A stretch of 53,197 bases of DNA. Source: Porphyromonadaceae bacterium COT-184 OH4590. GTDB lineage: Bacteria; Bacteroidota; Bacteroidia; Bacteroidales; Paludibacteraceae. Below, one piece after another: positions 45,402 to 53,197 of the stretch. The translations under genes were made by a program, and so were the position numbers. The stretch spans positions 1 to 53,197 of the forward strand of contig JRAN01000009.1 in the NCBI GenBank assembly GCA_000768855.1, in the 5' to 3' direction. Each line of letters opens with the position of its first letter. Within the stretch, counting starts at the first letter, position 1. Under the pieces are notes generated by a model. The model had not been told where the DNA came from. It saw only the letters and a list, made by a program, of their open reading frames with translations, and did not search any database.

Positions 45402-45521
45402 TTATAATCGAATCATCTGTGGGATTTTATTGATGTATCTGATTTTTAGCCGATTATAAATAGTTTCACGTGACACATTTTGTTTTTTACCATAATCATA
45501 AACAGACTTGGAGCAATATTT
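45402..45521 (-). pseudogene. remnant of a small helix-turn-helix DNA-binding gene
   Basis: A 39-codon open stretch with no start codon, bounded upstream by a stop and ending at TAA. It reads YDYGKKQNVSRETIYNRLK near its centre, a clear helix-turn-helix of the excisionase/MerR-like type common in small Bacteroidetes plasmid and transposon proteins. The N-terminal part is lost or shifted out of frame. It lies in the gap between the DUF4476 gene and cutC. It is probably a relic of a mobile element. Confidence 0.6.
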
Positions 45522-45622
45522 TTACGGGAATTACCATGTATAAACCGAATATTGACTCTAAATTTTACTGGAAATAATATTTTTCAGTAAGCAACTAAAA
45601 TTTACAACAACACCTTTTAATA

Positions 45623-45653
45623 TTTGGAGTATTGGGTATTTTTCCTATCTTTG
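45623..45653 (+). promoter_or_regulatory. promoter of cutC
   Basis: TTTG (45623-45626), 19 nt, then TATCTTTG (45646-45653): a full match to the Bacteroidetes primary-sigma promoter, with a leader of about 25 nt. It is the best promoter match in the window. Confidence 0.8.
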
Positions 45654-45678
45654 TTGTAGTTTTTTTAAATTGTTCTTT

Positions 45679-46428
45679 ATGAAACTTGAAATTTGTGCCA
45701 ATTCTGTTTCCAGTTGTCTCGAAGCCCAAAAAGGAGGAGCTTACAGAGTAGAGTTGTGTGCTGCTATACCCGAAGGAGGCACTACACCATCTTATGGTGA
45801 GATTGCTCTTGCTCGCGAACTGCTTGCAATAAAGTTGAATGTAATAATTCGTCCTCGTTCGGGCGACTTTTTATATTCCGAACTCGAACATCGTACTATG
45901 CTAAAAGATATCGAAATGTGTCGTCGTTTAGGTGTTGATGGTATAGTTATAGGCTGTCTTACTGCCGACGGTGAGGTAGATATGACGCGAAATGCCGATT
46001 TGATAGCAGCAGCGGGTGATATGAGTATTACCTTTCACCGCGCCTTTGATATGTGTCATAATAAGTACGAAAGTCTTGAATCTGTAATCAAACTTGGTTG
46101 CCATAGACTATTGACTTCAGGAGGTAAGGCAAAAGCCGAAGAGGGTATGGGACTTATTAGGAGGCTTATAGAGCAGTCAAAAGATCGAATTATCATTATG
46201 CCAGGAAGTGGAATTACCGAATACAATATTGCTACAATTGCTAAGCAAACAGGTGCAACCGAATTTCATCTTTCCGCTCGTATGCCCATTTATAGTCTTA
46301 TGCGTTATCGGAATACGGAAGTATCTATGGGTGGCAAAAATATCGAAATCGATGAGTATATTTTCCCAACTACAAGTGCAGAAAGAGTTCGTAAAACTTT
46401 GGAAAACTTGATGCAAGTGAAAGGTTAA
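45679..46428 (+). CDS. cutC: CutC family copper homeostasis protein
   Basis: 249 residues from the ATG giving MKLEICANS; the frame also opens three codons earlier with TTG. TIM-barrel CutC signatures: VELCAAIPEGGTTPSYG, IRPRSGDFLYSELE, TFHRAFDM and LTSGGKAKAEEGMGLI. The family is linked to copper tolerance in some bacteria, although the mechanism is disputed. It is a single cytosolic gene with a full-consensus promoter. Confidence 0.95.
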   Translation: MKLEICANSVSSCLEAQKGGAYRVELCAAIPEGGTTPSYGEIALARELLAIKLNVIIRPRSGDFLYSELEHRTMLKDIEMCRRLGVDGIVIGCLTADGEVDMTRNADLIAAAGDMSITFHRAFDMCHNKYESLESVIKLGCHRLLTSGGKAKAEEGMGLIRRLIEQSKDRIIIMPGSGITEYNIATIAKQTGATEFHLSARMPIYSLMRYRNTEVSMGGKNIEIDEYIFPTTSAERVRKTLENLMQVKG

Positions 46429-46715
46429 AGGTGTGCCAAAATATTGCTGTCTGAAACAGATTATCTTACATTTATTAAAAATTATATCTTTTGAGAAATG
46501 AAAAATACAATCTATAATGTTTTTAGGATATTAAAATCCCTCATTCCTACATAGACTTCTTTCACATTGTGCCCACCAAGTAAAAAAACTATTTTTCGAA
46601 AATATGTTACTTAAATTTTACTATCGATTATACTAATCCGATTATTAATGCTTATAGACAAATCACGGATGTTATAATAGTTAATTAATTCAAAATTTAA
46701 TATTCTCAAAACCAC

Positions 46716-47669
46716 CTATATTTCCCACGCCAAAGCGCTTGCACCAAGTACTGCAGCATCAGCATCTTTGAGATTCGAGAATAGCACTTTTACCTTTCCT
46801 CTCCAGATACTAAGCAGATTTTTGTCCATATTATCCACTATAGGCTTCATTATTAGGTCACCAGCCTTTGCTAATCCTCCAAATAGCACAATAGCCTCAG
46901 GTGCACTAAATGCTACAAAGTTGGCAAATGCCTCACCCAGAACCTTGCCCGTGTATTCAAATACCTCTATAGCAAGTTTATCCCCTTCTTTTGCTGCTTC
47001 GTATATATCTTTTGAGGTGATGATTTTAGGTTCTATGCTACGGAGTGAACTTGGATTGTCGGTCAGTTCGAGCATCTCGCGAGCGGTACGAGCTATACCT
47101 GTTGCTGAAGCATAAGTCTCAAGACAACCATAACCCCCACAACCACATGGTCTTCCGTTGTTTCGTACTGTAATTGTATGCCCCAATTCACCAGCAAAGC
47201 CATCGTGTCCGTAAACTATTTTTCCATCTACGACAATACCACTACCAATGCCTGTTCCGAGAGTAATCATTATAAAATTCTTCATTCCACGAGCTACACC
47301 ATAGGTCATTTCACCCACTGCAGCGGCATTAGCATCGTTGGTAATAGCAGCAGGTAACCCAAATGCTTCTTGTAGCATTCGAGCAAAAGGTATATTGCCA
47401 TTCCAAGGCAGATTTGGTGTAAGTTCGATATACCCTGTATAGTAATTACCATTCGGACAGCCGGCTCCGATACCTTTTATCTTTTTGATACCTCCAGCCG
47501 ATTCTATCAGTTTGCTCAGTTCGGTTTTTAGCTCTTCCATATAGGCATTTATATCGGGATTGTTTGTCTTTATAGCACCTTTGGATACCACATTGCCACG
47601 AGCATCAACAATGCCAAATGCTGTATTTGTTCCACCCATATCTATACCTATCACATAAGGTTTTTCCAT
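46716..47669 (-). CDS. glk: ROK family sugar kinase (glucokinase-type)
   Basis: 317 residues. ATP-binding GIDMGGTNTAFGIVD at the N-terminus, sugar site TNDANAAAVGEMTYG (~110-125), the acidic GELGHT, and the ROK zinc motif CGCGGYGCLETYAS (~175-188). It most likely makes glucose 6-phosphate from glucose; other hexoses are possible. It begins 45 bp after the MFS sugar transporter gene, so uptake and phosphorylation are probably co-transcribed. Confidence 0.92.
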   Translation of the reverse strand: MEKPYVIGIDMGGTNTAFGIVDARGNVVSKGAIKTNNPDINAYMEELKTELSKLIESAGGIKKIKGIGAGCPNGNYYTGYIELTPNLPWNGNIPFARMLQEAFGLPAAITNDANAAAVGEMTYGVARGMKNFIMITLGTGIGSGIVVDGKIVYGHDGFAGELGHTITVRNNGRPCGCGGYGCLETYASATGIARTAREMLELTDNPSSLRSIEPKIITSKDIYEAAKEGDKLAIEVFEYTGKVLGEAFANFVAFSAPEAIVLFGGLAKAGDLIMKPIVDNMDKNLLSIWRGKVKVLFSNLKDADAAVLGASALAWEI

Positions 47670-47714
47670 TGTATATTCTGTTTTTTTACAATTAATGAAT
47701 TTATAAACAGTATG

Positions 47715-48977
47715 TTAATCGACTCTCTTTTTTACTTTGTGTCCTGCCAAAGCGTAGTATAGCAAATATACTTCTCCCACAGCCACAAGTATCCAAGTCC
47801 ATTCCCAACCACCCATTGTATCAGCCATTATACCTTGTACAAGTGGGAATATAGCACCACCTACAACACCCATCATCAAAGCACCCGATGCTTTAGATGT
47901 GTATTTGCCCAAACCTTCAATTGCAAGTGGGAATATAGCAGGCCACATTATAGAGTGAAACAGTCCCATGCCTACCAAAAGCCAAGGATTGGCAGTGATA
48001 ATAGATGCTAATACAAGTAAGCCTGCTGCTATAGAGGTAAAGAGTAGTTGAGTATTGGCAGGGATTTTGCTTACAAAACTGCCAAACAACCGTCCAACAA
48101 GCATTCCTCCCCAATAAAGTGATGCCATAAAGGTGGCTTTTTCGGCAAAACTGCCACCTAAATCTTTAGCATACATTACTATATTGGCACCAACGGCAAC
48201 CTCAACACCTACATAGATGAATATTGCTACTACCCCTAAAGCCAAGTGCGAAAATGACCAGACACTGTGTGGAAGTCTATCTTCTTTGTTTGACGACACA
48301 GAGGCTATTTCGGGTAAATGCAGACGAGCGAGGGTAAACGCCAATACCGCTACAACCGCTATCAATACGGCAAAAGGTATGTATAGTGACGAGATTTGTA
48401 TTTCCGTCTCATTTTGGAAAATAACACTACCTACGAAAATTGGAGCAATTGTTGTCATCATCGAATTACCTGCTCCGGCAATGGTTTGTCGTTGTACATC
48501 ACTTGTACCTTTGACGTCACATGCTACGAGGTATGGATTGACCGCAGATTGCAAAAAGGTAAGCCCTGTGCCTGCAACAAATGACCCTAAGATGAATATA
48601 AAGTATGCATGAGGTATGGTTATGTTACCAAGAGTCGAGTTGGAACCACCCGACTGCTCAAACTGAAAAGCCGAAAGTTCAAATACCATAAAAGCCCCAA
48701 TTAATATGATGAGTCCACGTATCAATGTACCTCGATAGCCGTTTTTAATTAGCGATTTTGCACTTACTCCACCCATTACAAGGTAGGCTAAGAAAAACGA
48801 AAAGGTTATGACTGTGGCAAGTGTGTTTTTTAGGTCACCCGCTTCTTTGAGAAATGCAGCTTGCATTGGTGCCTGAAACTGCTGGTTGATAACAGTTATA
48901 AATCCAACTAACGATAGTAGTATTACCATTGTGATAAAAGGCATAATATAGTTGGTTTCAGTTTTGGTATTGTTCAT
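47715..48977 (-). CDS. sugar MFS transporter, FucP/GluP family
   Basis: 420 residues, twelve transmembrane helices. FucP-type features: FFLAYLVMGGVSAKSLIKNGYRGTLIRGL, GTGLTFLQSAVNPYLVA and SLYWGGMLVGRLFGSF. It is an H+-coupled importer of glucose, galactose or fucose; the ROK kinase encoded next suggests glucose or a related hexose. A minus-strand TATCTTTG (49015-49022) with ATTG 19 nt upstream is the promoter. Confidence 0.9.
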   Translation of the reverse strand: MNNTKTETNYIMPFITMVILLSLVGFITVINQQFQAPMQAAFLKEAGDLKNTLATVITFSFFLAYLVMGGVSAKSLIKNGYRGTLIRGLIILIGAFMVFELSAFQFEQSGGSNSTLGNITIPHAYFIFILGSFVAGTGLTFLQSAVNPYLVACDVKGTSDVQRQTIAGAGNSMMTTIAPIFVGSVIFQNETEIQISSLYIPFAVLIAVVAVLAFTLARLHLPEIASVSSNKEDRLPHSVWSFSHLALGVVAIFIYVGVEVAVGANIVMYAKDLGGSFAEKATFMASLYWGGMLVGRLFGSFVSKIPANTQLLFTSIAAGLLVLASIITANPWLLVGMGLFHSIMWPAIFPLAIEGLGKYTSKASGALMMGVVGGAIFPLVQGIMADTMGGWEWTWILVAVGEVYLLYYALAGHKVKKRVD

Positions 48978-49395
48978 AAGTGTTTGAAATATACGGTTTA
49001 AATATTTTTTTATGCAAAGATATGAAATTAAATTGAAAAATCAATAGTGTTATTGTTCATAAACTTGTAAGTGATACCAAGAGAATTTAAAAATCCGTTC
49101 CGCAAAGACGGATTTTGTGACACTATATTTCCCAATAATCATTATTTGAAAGGTTCGAAATAATTGATTTTTTGTTTACATAGAAAGATGATGAAATCGT
49201 TTTTTATTGAAATGATTAAATCGAAGAATATGAATTAAAAACAACAAGAAAATTTAGAAGCATGTTACAAAAAAGATTGACAAAAATGTAAATTTACTTG
49301 TAGAAATATTGGTTCACTATTATAATAAAAAATCATCCAATTCAAATATTTTTTAAATGTTCTAAAGTGTAAATCATTTTTGATTTTAGAATATT
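48978..49395. other. 418-bp intergenic region between the sugar transporter and xseA
   Basis: It contains the transporter promoter and a hairpin at 49090-49116 (AAAATCCGT/ACGGATTTT, 9-nt loop). No gene is supported; in particular no xseB, which often follows xseA. Confidence 0.6.
49015..49045 (-). promoter_or_regulatory. promoter of the MFS transporter-kinase operon
   Basis: On the minus strand, ATTG (49045-49042), 19 nt, then TATCTTTG (49022-49015); the leader is about 37 nt. Confidence 0.7.
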
Positions 49396-50697
49396 TTATT
49401 TTTGAGTCTCTATTTTAAATATTCCATCACTGAATATTATTTCAAAAGGTTCGTTTTGAGTTAGTTTATCTACGGATTTTATGAATTTATCTTGTTGTTT
49501 TACAATAGTATATCCTCTTTTTAGGATAGTTTGTGGAGAAAGCAATTGTATTGTTTTCTCTTTCAATAATATGTTGTGTAAATTACTGTTGATTAGTTTT
49601 TTAGATTCAGATTTGATACTGTTTAACCATACATCAAATTTTTGATTCGATGTGTTAATCAAATTTTTTACTTCATTTTCTAAATATATATATTTTTGGT
49701 CAAGATTTTGAGTCTCTTTTATAATAAATTCTCCAGGCAAAAAAGATATTTTGTAAGCTATGTTTTGAATTTTTATTTTATTTTGCTCGATATATCTATT
49801 TGCATATAATATTATATTAGAGGCTATATTACTAATTCTCATTTCTTGTTCCCGATATTTTTCGATAAGAAATTCGGCAGCAGCAGTAGGTGTTTTTACA
49901 CTTTTATAAGACACAATATCTACTATAGTTTCGTCTCTTTGGTGTCCTATACCACATATAACAGGTAACGGAAATTGAGCTATATGATAAGCTATATTAT
50001 AGTTGTTGAATGACGATAAATCGGAGGTAGCACCTCCGCCTCTTATGATTATTACAATATCGAAATTTTCGGATTTTTCGAATATTTTGTCCAATGCCTC
50101 TATAACGGATTTTTCGGTTTCGTTACCTTGCATATATGCTTCGAATAGCTCTATATGATATTTGTACCCATAAATATTGTTTGATATATGATGACAAAAA
50201 TCTTCGTATCCGGCAGCAGTTTTTGAAGATACTACAGCTACCCTTTGAGGTATTTCCGGAAAGTTCAACTCTTTGTTTAGTTCAATAACACCATCATCCC
50301 GAAGCATATCTAATATTTTTGTTTTTTCTACGGAAATTTTACCAATTGTATATTCGGGTTTTATGTCTATTATATTAAACCTAAGACCGTAATTTTCGTG
50401 CATCTCTATCAAGCAGCCTATCAATATCTCTAACCCTTCTTGTAGCTCTATTCTTGTGGTATGTTCGAAATAGGGCTTTATCATTCGATAATTGTTAGAC
50501 CATATTGTGGCTTTTTGCCGTGCTATGATTGTGTTATTGGTGTCTTTTTCTATAAGTTCGAGGTAGCAGTGTCCATTGGAGTTCGTGTGTATCTCGCTTA
50601 TTTCGGCATATACCCAAACCACTTCAAAGAAACTATCTTTTATAATCTCTTTGAGAGCTTTATTTATTTCGTAAAGAGAAAATGATTGTTGTTCCAT
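49396..50697 (-). CDS. xseA: exodeoxyribonuclease VII large subunit
   Basis: 433 residues. The N-terminal OB-fold domain (~1-100) is followed by the catalytic region with VAVVSSKTAAGYEDF, IIIRGGGATSDLSSFNNY and CGIGHQRDETIVDIVSYKSVKTPTAAAEFL. A coiled-coil segment and the C-terminal QTILKRGYTIVKQQDK close it. It degrades single-stranded DNA from both ends together with XseB. The ATG has a TAnnTTTG box only 4 nt upstream, suggesting a leaderless transcript. No xseB is found downstream within the gap. Confidence 0.94.
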   Translation of the reverse strand: MEQQSFSLYEINKALKEIIKDSFFEVVWVYAEISEIHTNSNGHCYLELIEKDTNNTIIARQKATIWSNNYRMIKPYFEHTTRIELQEGLEILIGCLIEMHENYGLRFNIIDIKPEYTIGKISVEKTKILDMLRDDGVIELNKELNFPEIPQRVAVVSSKTAAGYEDFCHHISNNIYGYKYHIELFEAYMQGNETEKSVIEALDKIFEKSENFDIVIIIRGGGATSDLSSFNNYNIAYHIAQFPLPVICGIGHQRDETIVDIVSYKSVKTPTAAAEFLIEKYREQEMRISNIASNIILYANRYIEQNKIKIQNIAYKISFLPGEFIIKETQNLDQKYIYLENEVKNLINTSNQKFDVWLNSIKSESKKLINSNLHNILLKEKTIQLLSPQTILKRGYTIVKQQDKFIKSVDKLTQNEPFEIIFSDGIFKIETQK

Positions 50698-50701
50698 ATA
50701 G

Positions 50702-50709
50702 CAAAGTTA
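50702..50709 (-). promoter_or_regulatory. -7 element of xseA, leaderless arrangement
   Basis: TAACTTTG on the minus strand ends 4 nt from the ATG of xseA. Confidence 0.6.
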
Positions 50710-50941
50710 TATTTTTTATTTGTAACCAATCAATATCATATATCTATTTTTAACTGATTATCCACCTTTTTGTAATAGTTTTAATCTATTTTGCAATAAA
50801 AAAAATTGAATAAAACAGCAGTAAAGTCTAATAAAGTATAGCTATATTTGGCTTAATATCACACTAAATTGTTTGAATAAATATATTTTATGATGTTATT
50901 CATGCGTTAATAGGTGATTCTTTAAAAATAAAAAAAATGAG

Positions 50942-50949
50942 TATCTTTG
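50942..50949 (+). promoter_or_regulatory. -7 element of sufCD
   Basis: TATCTTTG fits TAnnTTTG, with a leader of about 40 A-rich nt to the sufC ATG. It shows that transcription starts at sufC and not at an upstream sufB. Confidence 0.6.
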
Positions 50950-50992
50950 TGGAAAAATTAAACAGATACAACTTAAAAATTAAATAAATAAA

Positions 50993-51733
50993 ATGTTAAA
51001 AATAAATAATTTGCACGCCTCCGTTAATGGTAAAGAGATATTAAAAGGTATCAATCTTGAGGTAAAAAAAGGCGAAATTCACGCTATAATGGGACCTAAC
51101 GGGTCGGGTAAAAGCACGTTGAGCAGTGTTTTGGTTGGCAATCCGGCTTTTGAAATTACAGAGGGAAGTATAGAGTTTATGGGTAAAGATTTGCTCGAAT
51201 TATCGCCCGAAGAACGTGGTTGTGAGGGAATTTTTCTCTCATTTCAGTATCCTGTAGAGATACCGGGTGTCAGTATGACCAATTTTATGCGTGCCTCTAT
51301 CAACTCTCAAAGAGTTTACCAAGGATTAGACCCAATATCTCCGTCCGATTTTCTAAAACTTATGAGAGAAAAGCAAGCTTTGGTAGAGCTTGATAATAAA
51401 TTGGCCGGACGTTCGGTTAATGAAGGTTTTTCGGGAGGCGAAAAGAAACGTAACGAGATATTTCAGATGGCGATGCTCAATCCCAAACTTGCTATACTGG
51501 ACGAAACCGATTCGGGATTAGATATAGACGCTCTAAGAGTGGTAGCAAATGGAGTAAATACTTTGAAGACTTCGGAAAATGCCACAATTGTTATTACTCA
51601 TTATCAGAGACTGTTGGAGTATATTGTGCCTGATTATGTCCATATCCTGTACAATGGGCAAATAGTGAAAACAGGTGATAAATCACTTGCCTTAGAGCTT
51701 GAACAAAAAGGATATGACTGGATAAAAAAATGA
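50993..51733 (+). CDS. sufC: Fe-S cluster assembly ATPase SufC
   Basis: 246 residues, full length. ABC ATPase: Walker A MGPNGSGKST (~33-42), signature NEGFSGGEKKRNE (~143-155), Walker B KLAILDETDSGLD and the switch His in VITHYQR. It drives the SufBCD scaffold that builds Fe-S clusters in the cytosol. Its TGA stop overlaps the ATG of sufD (ATGA), implying translational coupling. sufB, normally just upstream, is absent here. Confidence 0.96.
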   Translation: MLKINNLHASVNGKEILKGINLEVKKGEIHAIMGPNGSGKSTLSSVLVGNPAFEITEGSIEFMGKDLLELSPEERGCEGIFLSFQYPVEIPGVSMTNFMRASINSQRVYQGLDPISPSDFLKLMREKQALVELDNKLAGRSVNEGFSGGEKKRNEIFQMAMLNPKLAILDETDSGLDIDALRVVANGVNTLKTSENATIVITHYQRLLEYIVPDYVHILYNGQIVKTGDKSLALELEQKGYDWIKK

Positions 51734-53073
51734 TAAATATTATGAAAAATTATACTCAATTGTACAGAGAATTTTCGAAAGAAATAAAAGAAAATTCGAC
51801 ATCTGTATTTAATAGATACAGAGATGAGGCTTTTACGGAATTTGAAGTTAAAGGTTTTCCTTCTCGTAAAGATGAGGCATATCTCAATAGTAGACTGACA
51901 CAAACTTTAGATATAGATTATGGTATAAATATCAACCGTTTGAATTTCAAAGTGGATAAAAATGATTTGTTTGAATGCAAGATACCATCTATCAATGCTA
52001 CTTTGAGTTTTATGATTAATGATAAATTTTATATATCGGAAAATCAGAGATTAAAAATACCCGAAGGAGTTATTTTTTGCTCTATGTCGGAAGCCGAAAA
52101 ACTGTATCCTGAAGTTATAAATAAATATATGTTTGCTCTTTCTGAAAAATCGAAAGATAGCTTTACCAACTTCAATACCTCTTTTGTACAAGATGGTTAT
52201 TTCCTGTATATAACCAAAAATACCGTTGTAGAGCAACCTCTTCAGATTATTAATATGTTGCGTTCACAATCTCCTTTGATTACTTTTATGCACAATCTTA
52301 TTGTGGTCGAAGAGGGGGCTGAATTGAAAATGCTTGTATGCGACCATGCTGCGAATAATGTCGATTTTTTCTCATCTAAGGTAATGGAGGTTTTTGTTGA
52401 AGACAATGCAAAATTTGAATATTATTCACTTGAAAATACCAATCGCAAGACAAATAATATAATGCAAATGTTTGTTAGCCAGAAAAATTCTTCTAATGTG
52501 ATAATCAACAATTTATTACTTGTAAATGCCACAAGTAGAAATCAGGTAGAAGTAGATATAGATGGAGAAAATGCTTCACTTTTTCTTGGAGGAATGCTTA
52601 TTTCCGACGGTACACAGGAGGCAGAAAACAATACTGTTATACGTCATAATAAACCTAATTCTACATCTAACGAACTGTTTAAGTACATACTTGACGAAAA
52701 ATCGCATGGAATATTCTCCGGTATAATAGTAGTTGACAAAGAAGCTCAAAAAACACTTAGCCGACAGACAAACAGAAGTATTTGTCTTACTGAAGGTGCA
52801 GTTATGAACTCTCGTCCTCAACTCGAAATATATGCAGATGATGTAAAGTGCGGACATGGAGCCACCAATGGGCAGCTCGATACGGAAGCCATGTTTTATA
52901 TGAAACAGCGTGGTGTAGATGAAAAGACGGCGAGGTTGATGTTGCTTTCCGCTTTTGTTCAGGATGTTATCAATGAGATAAGTATTGATGTACTAAGAGA
53001 ACGCCTTACAGGTATGATAGAACGACGATTACGCAACGATACTTCACACTGCGAAGATTGTTTCGTTCATTAA
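51730..53073 (+). CDS. sufD: Fe-S cluster assembly protein SufD
   Basis: 447 residues. The N-terminal helical part (FPSRKDEAYLNSRL) is followed by the right-handed beta-helix core and the conserved end SRPQLEIYADDVKCGHGATNGQLD with the Cys-x-His-type region (~370-393). It partners SufB and SufC. The start overlaps the sufC stop; an alternative ATG lies four codons on (MKNYTQLY). sufS would be expected next, but a transposase-like gene begins 67 bp after the stop. Confidence 0.95.
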   Translation: MINIMKNYTQLYREFSKEIKENSTSVFNRYRDEAFTEFEVKGFPSRKDEAYLNSRLTQTLDIDYGININRLNFKVDKNDLFECKIPSINATLSFMINDKFYISENQRLKIPEGVIFCSMSEAEKLYPEVINKYMFALSEKSKDSFTNFNTSFVQDGYFLYITKNTVVEQPLQIINMLRSQSPLITFMHNLIVVEEGAELKMLVCDHAANNVDFFSSKVMEVFVEDNAKFEYYSLENTNRKTNNIMQMFVSQKNSSNVIINNLLLVNATSRNQVEVDIDGENASLFLGGMLISDGTQEAENNTVIRHNKPNSTSNELFKYILDEKSHGIFSGIIVVDKEAQKTLSRQTNRSICLTEGAVMNSRPQLEIYADDVKCGHGATNGQLDTEAMFYMKQRGVDEKTARLMLLSAFVQDVINEISIDVLRERLTGMIERRLRNDTSHCEDCFVH

Positions 53074-53104
53074 AAACTCGTTATTTTAAATTTAAATTAT
53101 TGGC

Positions 53105-53136
53105 ATTGTTAATTTAAAATATATTTTATAATTTTG
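53105..53136 (+). promoter_or_regulatory. promoter of the transposase-like gene, leaderless
   Basis: ATTG (53105-53108), 20 nt, then TAATTTTG (53129-53136), which ends 4 nt before the ATG. Confidence 0.55.
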
Positions 53137-53140
53137 CACT

Positions 53141-53197
53141 ATGAAATGTTATAAATGTCAATCAGAAGATAGCGTTAAAGCAGGTTTTACAGCTGGG
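53141..53197 (+). CDS. partial gene, probable IS1-family transposase N-terminus
   Basis: The first 19 codons run off the window. They read MKCYKCQSEDSVKAGFTAG: a Cys-x-x-Cys zinc-finger half, then Ser-Glu-Asp and Val-Lys-x-Gly. This is the usual start of IS1 InsA-like transposases, which recognise DNA through such a finger. A candidate left end of the element is near 53102 (GGCATTGTTAAT), about 40 bp before the ATG, a distance typical of IS1. With so little sequence, another zinc-ribbon protein is possible. Confidence 0.5.
   Translation, partial: MKCYKCQSEDSVKAGFTAG

Noticed and set aside
45462-45477. Second parS-like sequence AGTTTCACGTGACACA
   Set aside because: Two mismatches at conserved positions, and it overlaps codons (VSRET) of the helix-turn-helix remnant, which explain the CACGTG core.
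49090-49116. Hairpin AAAATCCGT/ACGGATTTT as terminator of xseA
   Set aside because: It lies about 280 bp past the xseA stop, beside the transporter promoter. It is kept only as a note in the gap entry.
50758-50766. DnaA-box-like TTATCCACC
   Set aside because: Single site with one mismatch and no cluster or AT-rich unwinding pattern specific to an origin.

Overview
The window is AT-rich chromosomal DNA from a member of the Bacteroidetes, most likely the order Bacteroidales. The evidence is a SusC/SusD pair, TAnnTTTG promoter elements, two proteins with type IX secretion (T9SS) C-terminal sorting tails, a lipoprotein glutaminyl cyclase, CtlX, and the DUF177-rpmF pair. The genus cannot be named from the sequence.

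Layout. 0.4-5.4 kb (minus strand): comM, a beta-propeller lipoprotein, psd and a SulP transporter. 5.6-9.4 kb (plus): an FtsW-like SEDS protein, CtlX citrulline hydrolase and a SpoIID/LytB protein. 9.4-14.2 kb (minus): a SusC/SusD outer-membrane uptake pair. 14.5-17.3 kb (minus): a sigma-54 activator, lptE, a small hypothetical gene and secG, read as one envelope operon. 17.4-24.9 kb: CPBP protease, apt, mnmG, a MATE exporter, an M13 peptidase and dgkA. A perfect 16-bp parS centromere lies between mnmG and apt, which suggests the origin-proximal part of the chromosome. 25-32.2 kb (plus): glutaminyl cyclase, an FAD oxidoreductase, rnhB, an OmpA/TPR lipoprotein, ribF, DUF177 and rpmF.

32.6-41.3 kb is an accessory island: a type III restriction-modification system in the unusual order res-rhuM-dinD-mod, then a secreted hypothetical protein, a PD-(D/E)XK/DUF5655 nuclease-like protein and a decayed second rhuM. 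The two rhuM copies and dinD each carry a large inverted repeat inside the coding region, at the same codon position (about residues 62-77). The two rhuM hairpins differ by compensatory base changes. A leftover copy of the first codons of mod sits between rhuM and dinD, showing that dinD was inserted into an older rhuM-mod junction.

41.6-44.1 kb holds two tandem LRR proteins with T9SS tails that share a 173-bp identical 3' block. 44.6-49 kb holds a DUF4476 protein, a small helix-turn-helix gene remnant, cutC, and a MFS sugar transporter with a ROK sugar kinase. 49.4-53.1 kb holds xseA and sufCD (no sufB beside them). The window ends in the first codons of what looks like an IS1-type transposase placed directly after sufD.

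No tRNA, rRNA or CRISPR array was seen.
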